DNA of 64,000 bases. It comes from Limnomonas spitsbergensis (Eukaryota; Chlorophyta; Chlorophyceae; Chlamydomonadales). Location of the stretch: contig JAYJMM010000117.1 of the NCBI GenBank assembly GCA_037349105.1, forward strand, positions 3,596,001-3,660,000, in the 5' to 3' direction. Each line of letters starts with the position of its first letter. The stretch's first letter is position 1. Positions 14,001 through 23,600 of the stretch are shown in pieces. The notes under the pieces were generated by a model that was not told where the DNA came from, ran no database searches, and was given only the letters and a program-made list of their open reading frames with translations. Made by a program: the position numbers and the translations under genes.

Positions 14001-17000
14001 CCCCACTCCTCCCAGCCCTGCACACACATTATCCCCCACTCCTCCCAGCCCTGCACACACATTATCCCCCACTCCTCCCAGCCCTGCACACACATTATCC
14101 CCCACTCCTCCCAGCCCTGCACACACATCATCCCCCCCTCCTCCCCCCCCTGCACACACATTATCCCCCACTCCTCCCCCCCCTGCACACACATTATCCC
14201 CCCCCCCTCCCCCCCCTGCACACACATTATCCCCCACTCCTCCCACCCCTGCACACACATTATCCCCCCCCCTCCCCCCCCCCCCCCCATGCACACACAT
14301 TATCCCCCACTCCTCCCCCCCCCTGCAAACCTCTCACCTGTATGCACAGCTGGCTAGCTCATCCTCGTCAGACACAAACGGATTGGGCGAGTCGAACTTG
14401 AGCTTTTCGCCATCCTTGTACAGGACCTGGACACACACAACCAACAACCATGCATTCAGGGGAAACACTTGGACCAAAAAACATGTTGGCAGAGTGGGGA
14501 GGCAGTCGGCCCGCACATCATTAAATGCACCCTGCGGCCCACGCTTGGACCACAAACCAGTCCGCGCCGGAGGAGGGAGGCAGTCGGCCGACACATCATT
14601 GGGGGCAACACGCGGCCCACAGAAACAGATTGAAAACACTGTTCAGGGGCCGGGCACCTCAGCGGCACAGCAGAAAGGTAAGCCGTACTGCATGTGACCA
14701 AAAGGGGCCATGCATTGGCACATACGAACTGGCACATCAAAGCATACAATCTCATCCTAGCTTCCCAGCCTGCCAGCCTGCATCGCTTCCTCATGGGCGT
14801 CAGCCAGGTCCTACAGCTGTGTCCTACAGCCACTGCACCCCACGCCCTCTCCAGCCCGGCCCCCTGCCTGGCCCCACACCTGCAGCGAGAAGTTCTCTGG
14901 CCCTGCACCCACTCCGACTCCGCACCCACTCCAGCCCCACACCCACTCCGGCCCCACTCCAGCCCCAGCCCCACACCCACTCCAGCCCCACACCCACTCC
15001 AGCCCCACACCAGCCCCAGCCCCACACCCACTCCAGCCCCACACCCTCTCCAGCCCCACACCCACTCCAGCCCCACACCCTCTCCGGCCCCACTCCAGCC
15101 CCAGCCCCACACCCACTCCAGCCCCACACCCTCTCCGGCCCCACTCCAGCCCCAGCCCCACACCCACTCCAGCCCCACACCCTCTCCGGCCCCACTCCAG
15201 CCCCAGCCCCACACCCTCTCCGGCCCCACTCACGCCCCAGCCCCACACCCACTCCAGCCCCACACCCTCTCCGGCCCCACTCCAGCCCCAGCCCCACACC
15301 CACTCCAGTCCCACAACCTCTCCGGCCCCACTCCAGCCCCAGCCCCACACCCACTCCAGCCCCACACCCTCTCCGGCCCCACTCCAGCCCCAGCCCCACA
15401 CCCACTCCAGCCCCACACCCTCTCCGGCCCCACTCCAGCCCCAGCCCCACACCCACTCCAGCCCCACACCCTCTCCGGCCCCAATCCAGCCTCAGCCCCA
15501 CACCCACTCCAGCCCCACACCCTCTCCGGCCCCACTCACGCCCCAGCCCCACACCCACTCCAGCCCCACACCCTCTCCGGCCCCACTCCAGCCCCAGCCC
15601 CACACCCTCTCCGGCCCCGCACCTGCTGCGAGAAGTTCTGGTTGATCGTCGTTGCCTCCAGGCACAGGGGTGCAATGGAGTTGACCGCATCCTTCTCCTC
15701 GTTAGGCTCCTAGGGAGGAAACGCAGGTGCAGGGTTGAGGGTTTGGGAAACGGTGCAGGGTTGAGGGTTTGGGAAGCACATCAGGGGCTGATTCACGAAA
15801 ACTGTTTTCCGTTCAGAATATAATTGCATGGTCGGGAGGGAATGTAGGGCACACTTTAGGGTGCAAGCGGGTGATGAGCGGATTCGAGTTCTGGGCGCAC
15901 TTTAGGGCTACGTGCGGGTTCGAACAACGGGGCATATTGTAATTGTCTGAAAGGAGCAAGATGTCCAACTATGGCCAACTATCATGCCACCCTCACACAC
16001 CTGCCTCCTTCCCTCCTACGTATCCCGTTGCCTGCTGCACACACATTATACCGATACCCTATTCTAGGACTTCAATCCCATACCTGGAGAGCGACCATCC
16101 CTGTCTGACCCTCACCGGCGCCGTCTCGTTGACTGTCAGGAAGTTGAGGCTGCTGTTCTCCCTCTTGTCAAAGAACAGCTTGCCGCCGGCCTTGGTGATC
16201 ATGATATCCCACGAGTACACCGCAGAGCGTACGCACATCAGGGTGGTCAGGATGCTGTCTGTGGCAAACACGCGGGCCTGGCCAGCATCTGCCAGCCGCC
16301 TGGTGGAAGAGGACGCGGGGGTCAGGATGAAGGGATTATTAGGTTGGCTGTTTCAAGAAACCAGCTGCCGGGTGTAAGAGGACACAGGTTTTAGGGTGAA
16401 GGGGTTGTTGGGTGAGGTGCTACTAGGAAACATCTGCCTGATGCAAGGCCCAGGGTGAAGGTAGGGCCCAGGGTGAAGGTTGTTGTGTTGAAGCAAGAGT
16501 GTTGAAAAACAACAGTAGCGTATAGCATCCGCCGAGTGCAAGAGGAGGAGCGGGCGGAGGAAGAGCGCGGCTTGTTTCGGTAAAGATCATCCACCTGGCT
16601 GTGCACCATGCATGGCTGCGCTCTGTGCATGGCTGTGCGCATGGTTTGGGATTCTGAGACAGTGTGTGTACAAAACCCTTCAAAATAACAGCAGCCTCTA
16701 AAAATAAATAAATGATACGCCCTGAGGCGTGGATTAAGAAAGCCACCCGTTCAGCCGTAGCACTAGGTGAGCTACCAAAATGCCTCTAACCCTGTTGTCC
16801 CAAACAAACAAAGTCAGCCAGCTAATGTCTCCAGCCGTCCAAGCGCTAGTGAAGCCCCCCTCAGCCAGCCCTATCTGTCACAATGTGTGAACAATCTCAC
16901 ACCTGATGACGGGGTCTTCTGACGTTGTCACGTTCCTGCATGGGTACACGAAAAGGACAGGGTGAGGGCGTGCCAAGAAGGAGGTCAGGAGGGCAAGATC

Positions 17001-19681
17001 AGGAAATAGCGGCTGCAACCCTTTGCAAGTGAACACTGTTGAAATGAAGGATAAACATGCATTTGATATGTATGAATATATCATTGAGACAGGGCACGAA
17101 TAATGACCTCAGGGAGGGTTGGTATCAGGGATTCGATCGTGATGCTGGCAAAGGCTGCAACAGGATGTCCCCCCGGTGACCTGAATGCGCGCCGCGTCTT
17201 CTCCAGAGGGGTCTCGCTCTTGATGGTAATCCGGTCATAGGCCTGTGCCAAGCACAAAGAGGGAGAAGGCTCAGCGCCGCCCAGGACAACAGAGGGGGGG
17301 CTCAGCGCCGCCAAGCAGGATGACGCAGAACAGTACCATGGCATCGAGCTCTGCCAGAGTGTGGAAATGCTTCTGGCCTGAATAAGACAGCCGAGGTCAC
17401 AATCATAGTATACCCAGCCTTTCCATTCGACGAGTCCTGTTTGGGCCTCAGTGACCAGTGGGCCTGTCTGTGCCCAGCTAGGTGCCAGGATGGCACTGTC
17501 CCCCTGCTTAACTTCAAATTGTTATACCTGCTTTACCCCAAACTGTTATATCTTCCATCCTCGCATCTCTCGACCGAGGGCTGCATGATTAGAGAGGACT
17601 GGTCATGCACTAACGCAATACTACACGGGGAGACGTTCAATTGGGTCTTGCATTGGTCATATACCCTCAATCTTCATGCCGCCATGAATGGGGGAGGCCC
17701 ATGCATGCTACAACAGTTGGAGCCTAGGTTGATGCCCCCCCCCCTCAACTAATTTGCATGGCCCTCAATGCATGGGGAGGAGATGGACCGGTCGAAGCCT
17801 CAAGCCTTCGTGTCTGAGGTAGACCCCATGCAGCGACAACAGTTGGGTCTACTTCTTCCTCTCAAGATCACTAGCATGGCCCTGATGTGCACGCCATGCG
17901 CAACGTGCTTTCAGGCCGAGAAGGGGGAAGAAAACAGCTATTTCACTTGCTTCCCCCTCTTGCCTTGCTCTGTCATGGAGATACGCATCTGTCCCACAGC
18001 ACGGGATCTGACATCTGAAGAGGAAGCGTACCGCAGCTACGTCCCCCCATAAGACAGCCAAGCTAATCCACAGCCCCCCCCCCCCCCATGCGTTACCCGC
18101 ACCTTGTCATAGTACTCAAGCTCTCCGCACTTTGCAACGTCCTCAGCCTCTCCAACACTGCAGCTGAGCTTCAGCAGAGATGCCATGGGGATCTGCTCCA
18201 CCACCACCCACTCTGGTCGGATCTCAACCGAGCTAGCGTAGTTGGTTTGCTGCACGGGTAGGTTGGTTAAAGGTTCAGGCATGTTTTAGGGCCAGGCAGC
18301 AAGCGCACCAGCTTTACTGCACAGATGTTTCGGATAAGACATGCATGAAAGAGTGCCCAGTCAGGGTTATCATGGGAAAGGTCTGCGACATTCTGTTGAT
18401 CAGGAAGGGCACAAATGCACACTTTGGTACGCATCAGCCGTCAGACAATCATCAGACAATCCGAAACCTACTGGCAACTGAGCCAGTAACATAAGGTGCT
18501 CAAGGACCACTGTGGGGAGGCACAACCCAGGCGCACGCTTTCGGCAGACCATGAACACGGCAGCATGCACTAGTCCACGCGTGGCACCTAGTGCGTTCAC
18601 GAGATCCAAACCATGACAAGGTCCAACACCCTCGGTGCGTCAGTGCTGCCACTAGGCTCCGTTGTCTTACCCTTTTCTCACAAGCCGGGTGTGTCCTGGT
18701 GCATGGGGCGGACATGGTGCGGTGCGAGGCCAGCCTTGATCTCTTCTCATCCCCTCAGTCTCCTCACCCCCCACATGGCAAGCGCACGAGCAAGGTCCAC
18801 ATGCATGGGGCTCAGCACACCCACCCATGCCCATCCATGCACTTCTTGGCTCTTACCCGCTGCTGGTCGCGGTTCCCGTAGTTTTGCCAAGGCTGCTGTC
18901 GCTTCTGCTGGCCCTGCTGCCCGCCCTTCTTCTTGTCATCCATGCCGCCCCGACCGCCGCCGTCCCTTCCATCCCCACCGCGCCCCCGACCACCCTGGAA
19001 CCTATTCTGCTGGAACCGGCGCTGCCCGCCAAACTTGGTTGTCTTAACAGGCCTGTTGTCCACCAAGTGGAAAGACTCCTCCTGCGGGTGCAGAAAGGGG
19101 CAGGGCGCATGAACGTGACAACTGCGAAGAACACTGCGTATTCCACGAGACAGCATCCGAAGCAGCTGCTGCTGGTGCCGGCGCAAGAAAAAGGTAGTCG
19201 AGGGCCACAGCTGAGCAACTGCACCCGTATCACCGTTCCCGCCCCTCGTACCTCCTCATTGGCAAAGAAGTTGAAAACAGCTGGGGCGTTCTGGCCTTGT
19301 CCGTAGCGATCTGCAAAGACAACGGGTTAGCAGCTTCACCATGCTGAGCCGCCGAGTTACGATCCGACACCCCTTCAAATAAGATTGGAGCAGATAACAC
19401 GGCACACGCACTTGGGTACTTTTGGTACGCTGCCTGCGTCCAATCAGCGGCTTTGCCTATCCTGTCCCCCTTTTGAAAGATGGCAAACGGGACATCCTTC
19501 AGGTGATCTGGCACGGAGCTAGGGCCCCAACCATCTAGGTTCTCCTCAACTGCAGCAGACAAAATATGGTTCAGCTTTTCGCACGAAGGTCATCCGAGGA
19601 TCTGGTCGAGCTCGGTGTGGCGGCACAGGGAGAGGCTGCTGTAGTCCACATACCTTGAGGAACACCAAACGGTAGCGACAT
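2055..19681 (-). CDS. EIF3D: Eukaryotic translation initiation factor 3 subunit D, 14 exons
   Basis: eIF3d is the eIF3 subunit that contacts the mRNA cap on selected transcripts; cytosolic. Exons in transcript order: 19681-19654, 19549-19412, 19310-19252, 19081-18857, 18249-18103, 17242-17181, 16935-16903, 16299-16116, 15709-15623, 14426-14338, 4237-4099, 3452-3267, 2869-2724, 2154-2055. All junctions are GT-AG and all phases agree, giving 540 aa against about 548 in animals. Family blocks seen: GWGPSSVP and GKAADWT near the N-terminus, SFHLVD with an RG/GGR-rich linker (about residues 76-150), ELEYYDK, DPVIR, YSWDI, KLFFDKR, NFSQQ, AYRYRKW (spans intron 10), [26 protein letters not shown] and KDPNK. 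The tail is Ala/Ser-rich, not the acidic tail of animal eIF3d. The start sits on MSLPFGVPQ. Intron 10 is 10,100 bp of satellite, yet the reading frame across it is intact, so I infer a functional gene. Confidence 0.97.
2170..2285 (-). mobile_element. Tandem pair of non-LTR retrotransposon 3' tails in eIF3d intron 13
   Basis: Two adjacent copies (about 2170-2222 and 2223-2285) of the roughly 50-bp motif that, read on the minus strand, contains CGAGCCTTTT...GGTGTAACGTCATTGA. The same terminal motif ends the two longer LINE fragments at 41728-42308 and 42850-43421. The nearer copy ends only 15 nt upstream of eIF3d exon 14, so it lies in the branch-point/acceptor region of that intron. Confidence 0.75.
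3636..4098 (-). repeat. Tandem copies of eIF3d exon 11 tail plus donor (84-95 bp units)
   Basis: Intron 11 contains five decayed tandem copies of the end of exon 11 and its 5' splice site. The core TGACCTCAGG recurs near 3646, 3741, 3825, 3913 and 4008, and in the authentic exon near 4102. The copy near 4008 also repeats the preceding exon sequence (GGCGCTCAATGAGATC on the minus strand). The spacer is C/T-rich on the plus strand. Confidence 0.9.
4238..4880. repeat. 36-bp minisatellite at the 3' end of eIF3d intron 10
   Basis: About 14 regular copies of a unit containing GTTAATCGTGGCAGC and AGGTTAGGTGAGTGG, then decaying copies to about 4880. Neighbouring units start 36 bp apart (for example 4261 and 4297). 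On the transcribed (minus) strand every unit offers a CTAAC branch-point-like string close to the exon 11 acceptor. A 138-codon minus-strand ORF over it is an artefact of the unit being a multiple of three. Confidence 0.93.
4881..5276. other. Unique segment inside eIF3d intron 10
   Basis: About 400 bp of non-repetitive sequence between the 36-bp and 33-bp arrays. I see no exon-like or conserved coding segment here. Confidence 0.5.
5277..14330. repeat. Giant 33-bp satellite filling eIF3d intron 10
   Basis: About 9.05 kb, roughly 270 units, of a 33-bp repeat whose plus strand reads CACACACATTAT, CCCCCACTCCTCCC, then a variable C-rich segment ending in CCCTG. Variants (CATCATC for CATTATC, GAGCCC, CAGCCC, ACCTCTG, C-run length changes) mark sub-families. 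Larger blocks are themselves duplicated, for example about 7900-8330 against 8333-8763, and segments near 7650, 10530 and 13115. The transcribed-sense (minus) strand is G-rich with many runs of at least four G. Because 33 is a multiple of three, several frames stay open on both strands. Confidence 0.98.
14878..15615. repeat. 51-bp C-rich minisatellite in eIF3d intron 9 with a distal copy of the exon 9 donor
   Basis: Repeats of CCCCACACCCACTCC / CAGCCCCACACCCTCTCC / GGCCCCACTCCAGCCCC with a 51-bp period (15241 to 15292, for example). It begins directly at the exon 9 donor (15623). At its far end (14878-14903) lies a near copy of the exon 9 tail and donor: minus strand AACTTCTCGCTGCAG|GTG against the real AACTTCTCGCAGCAG|GTG. 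The array therefore sits between two copies of the same splice junction. Confidence 0.9.
16300..16560 (-). repeat. Decayed tandem copies of eIF3d exon 8 acceptor and head
   Basis: Upstream of exon 8 the acceptor region (minus strand CCTCTTCCACCAG|GCGGCTGG) recurs in weakened form near 16365-16380, 16430-16450 and 16525-16545. Each copy is followed on the plus strand by an AGGGTGAAGG-type spacer. Similarity falls with distance from the exon. Confidence 0.65.
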
Positions 19682-20686
19682 CTTGTGTTCTTACGACTGC
19701 ACTTGTTGCTAGTTATTTGTTTCCTCGGCCACACTTTATGCCGTACAAATACTGCCCCGCCTCAAAGAAACAATGCTGACTTACAGCAGCCTATTCTGCA
19801 TGCGTCGTGAGCCCCTTTTATTATCAAAAATCCACACGAAACGTCGATGGGGCGATTTGAAATCGTGACACGACGTACCGGTAGTTGCCATGGAGGTTGA
19901 TCTGGATCTGCTTGGGCATGCAGATAGCTGCAGAAAGGTCATGGTCCTGACCTGAGGCTGAGAGAGAAAATCCAGGTTAAAAGCCATCCAACTTAACATA
20001 GCTCTTGCAGAGACTGCCAAATCAGCATACGATGTGTGCGATGGCATACCGAAGAGGGACTTGAGCTCTACCGGGGCTGTGCAGTAGCGGGACATACCGG
20101 TATGGGTCGTTATGATAAGGGGCATCACATCGGTGATAGTACTGTATTTTGAACCCAATGAAGTAACATTGATTCTGTCACACTAGCAAGCTTAAACAGG
20201 AGCTGCTGATGGTAGCCATGCAGGATCAACCATCCAATTAGACTGCAGAAGGAACTGAGGAAGGAACAGCATCATGGCTTCATACAAATTATCTGATTTA
20301 CATTTCAGTTCGATGGTAGGTTCTACTACTTGCTAGTAAAGATCCCTCAACAGGGCAGCACGCACACAGAAGGACAGTAATACCTCGCAGGCTCGCACAC
20401 TGCCTCGACACAGGTCTTATCAGCGCCATCAGAAGCCCCATACACTATCAGCCCTGCTATCAACAAAACTGTAGACCTGTAACGTCCTCTACCAAAAAGG
20501 TACAAATCTGAGGGGTAACTGGTGCAGAGAGTACAACGGTAGCAACAGTCAAGACTAACTGTTTGCCTGAGCAGTAGAGCCCCCCTTGCGCTTGGGGGAG
20601 CTTCTGCACAAGGAACAATCCGTGCCCACTTTTGTTTCGCTTGCAACTGAGGCTCCATACACTGACCAGGCCCTGCAGGGACCGCA
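19682..20686. other. Intergenic: eIF3d 5' region and pentapeptide gene 3' region
   Basis: About 1 kb between two minus-strand genes. It must contain the eIF3d promoter and the downstream gene end. I see no TATA-like or other convincing motif. Two TACCGGTA palindromes (19876 and 20095) lie here. Confidence 0.5.
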
Positions 20687-23600
20687 CTACTTGTTGCCGC
20701 GGCAACCGAGCTCGAACCTGCGCACATCTGTGTCCAGCGTCGGGTTCTCACACAGCCGCTCGATGTCCGATGAGGATAGCAGAGCACCCTCGAAGTGGGC
20801 GCCTGCCAGCTGAGCCCATTCACCCTTTCGCCCGTCCTTCCCAAACCCACTGCAGGGCACGCATGCACAGACATGGGCATTAATGTCACCTTCCATATGC
20901 AGGCACAGCTAAAAGGGCGTGAGGAGAGGGGAGTCGATGCTAAATGACTTGACACCGCCTTATTTTAGTTTAGCTTAATCACTTTAAATATTAAAATATA
21001 CAGTAACTCGCTTTGCTAAAAAAATACACTGTTTTTTCATTTTAATCACAATACCCGGTATGCTCTGGAGGGATGCACAGTGAGTGCACTGGGCAGATTC
21101 TGGCTTTGTAGACAAAATGGAAATCTGAAACCAGCAACAAGACCAGCCATGGCACAAAATCTCAATTCCTAATTCACCAGCCCCAAATTTCGTAATCCAC
21201 AAACTACCGGTACCATCTTCAAATCCCCCCTTTCCAGCTGTGACCTGCCTTATCGGACTGCCTAGGAGTTCACATCCACTCAGGCAGCCCACGAGGCGGA
21301 GCGGCAAGCAGGTTTATTTTAGTGCGCGCCAGACAACCTTTGAGGGGCTGCTGGGCAGCCGCCACAGGCAGAATTAGGACGCAACCTTGACCAGCGCACG
21401 GCTTGTTGCATCAAGCAGTGTCAGCTGTGGGCCGGGTTGTATCTGCAGTGCAGCCAAAGCAGCCTGAAACAGAGACTGCCAGAAAGCACACCGCACCACC
21501 ACGCCCGCAAGTGCGAGGAGGTAGAGCCATTCTTATACCAGTATTCCCCCCTGTCCAGTTTGACCTTCCTGCAAAAATAAAAATAAAAGAAGGCTCCCAA
21601 CTCACGTCAGGGTAAGGATGGCATTCTCAAACGTCGCCCCGCGCAGGTCTGCGTGGGTAGGAGGGGCATGAATGAAGAAATGAATAGACAAATAGATATG
21701 CAAACAAATGCGTGGATTGAGGAAGCTGCCCATTTTTGCCGGAGCATGGGACATGGCGACCGCATGAATGACAGCGCCCGCATCAGTGCGCTTTTTGCAC
21801 AGACTTAGGTCGCATCAAACCATGATATCAAAGCCGCGACGGCCCAGTGCCCGATGTCGCATAAGAACGTGCTTCGGGATTTTTGAGAGGGGAAAGGACC
21901 ATTGTCTCTTTATTTGCACCCAGCCAAGTCGGGCGACAATCAACCACCTCCTGGTCTTCGGTCGGTGGCTTTGTGTGCAGCCAGCCATATTGCTTGGGCC
22001 ATTGGACGGAGGTCTGTCAAGGTTTGGCTCCAATCCAGCCTCCCAGTGGAGTTGTCGCCGAAAATTTCTTAGCCGCAAATCTATTTAACTCCGGCCTTCG
22101 TTCAGCGTTGGTATTTCCCGGTGGACTTGTCTCCGAAACAAAAAACACAGGTACCAGTCGTCATGCCACAGCTTGAGATTGGCAGGAAGTGGATATGCCA
22201 TAGCGCCGTGCCAGACTGCCTTGAAACAAATAGCTGAACAATGACCCGTGCCTGGCCCTCTTCTAAAGATGTCCCACGGATTAACAGACTGACTTCCAGG
22301 GTAATTTCCAGAATTCCAGTTTTATTTTGAAGCGTGATGGTCCACATTGGGTGGCCACTGGGCGGCCACCACAGGGCTACTATGGACTTAACCTTGACCG
22401 ACCCACATCCAGTGGCCTCAGACTCAGGGCTTGCTGCACCAAGCTCAACAGACCTATGCCGTGATGCAGCTGCATTGTATCTAAGCAAGCTAAAAGAAAC
22501 AATGAAATGAATGATACCAATATTCCCTGGAGCAACACTGGAATTCAGTACCTCAATGGAAAGGACACAGAAACTGATACCAGCTTGCAGCCACGCCAGT
22601 GCGGACAAACTGACAAAGCTTTATCCAAAACATCTCCTGACATCCCCTGTCGCCCCCCCCCACACCTTACATTCACACTACTCACCCGCCCACCCCATCC
22701 CTACCCCTGCCTACTCACCTGCTCCTTAAAGTTGCGAGCTGTAAAGGTTAGTGCCCCTACCCCACCATTCACTTGCCACCACTCACCCACCCACCCCGTC
22801 CCTACCCATGCCTACTCACCTGCTCCTTTAAGCTGTGAGCTGTAAAGGTTAGTGCCCCTACCCCACCATTCACTTGCCACCACTCACCCACCCACCCCGT
22901 CCCTACCCATGCCTACTCACCTGCTCCTTCAAGCTGTGGGCTGTTAATGTTAGTGCCCCTACCCCACCATTCACTTGCCACCACTCACCCACCCACCCCG
23001 TCCCTACACATGCCTACTCACCTGCTCCTTGCAGCTGCGAGCTGTTAAGGTTAGTGCCCCTACCCCACCATTCACTTGCCACCACTCACCCACCCACCCC
23101 GTCCCTACCCATGCCTACTCACCTGCTCCTTGCAGCTGCGAGCTGTTAAGGTTAGTGCCCCTACCCCACCATTCACTTGCCACCACTCACCCACCCACCC
23201 CGTCCCTACACATGCCTACTCACCTGCTCCTTGCAGCTGCGAGCTGTTAAGGTTGGTGCCCCTACCCCACCATTCACTTGCCACCACTCAACCACCCACC
23301 CCGTCCCTACCCATGCCTACTCACCTGCTCCTTGCAGTTGCGAGCCGTAAAGGTTGCTATCCTCAAACACCACGTTGCGGAAGTCAGCTCCGCGGAGGTC
23401 CGCCCTAGAGACCTCGGCCCGGCTGCACAGAGCAACAAGCAAGAGGGCTACTTCAGGGGGGATTGTACCGGTAGGGGAAGGGCATATTTTTGTGTGTGTT
23501 AAACTATGCCCTGCTGGCGGCCTCAACACGCCTGCACAGAGCAACAAGCAAGAGGGCTATTCCAGGGGGCTGGTAGGGGGAATGCATAATTGTGATTTGT

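Noticed and set aside
5246..14300. Minus-strand ORFs of up to about 1026 codons ([20 protein letters not shown] repeats)
   Set aside because: Same satellite read on the other strand; the mix of frames and absence of unique sequence argue against a protein.
14310..14360. 33-bp satellite seeded by the exon 10 donor, like the other junction repeats
   Set aside because: The unit resembles the first intron bases after the donor, but the match to the exon tail (CTGTGCATACAG against TGTGTGCAG) is too short to count.
5230..14697. A 3155-codon plus-strand ORF and overlapping ORFs of up to 2142 codons (repeating [31 protein letters not shown])
   Set aside because: It is the 33-bp satellite, whose length is a multiple of three, read in several frames. 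It lies inside an eIF3d intron with conserved exons on both sides and similar ORFs exist on the other strand.
14456..15823. Several 200-430 codon Pro- or Gly-rich ORFs
   Set aside because: Products of the 51-bp minisatellite in eIF3d intron 9; they overlap each other on both strands and the true eIF3d exon 9.
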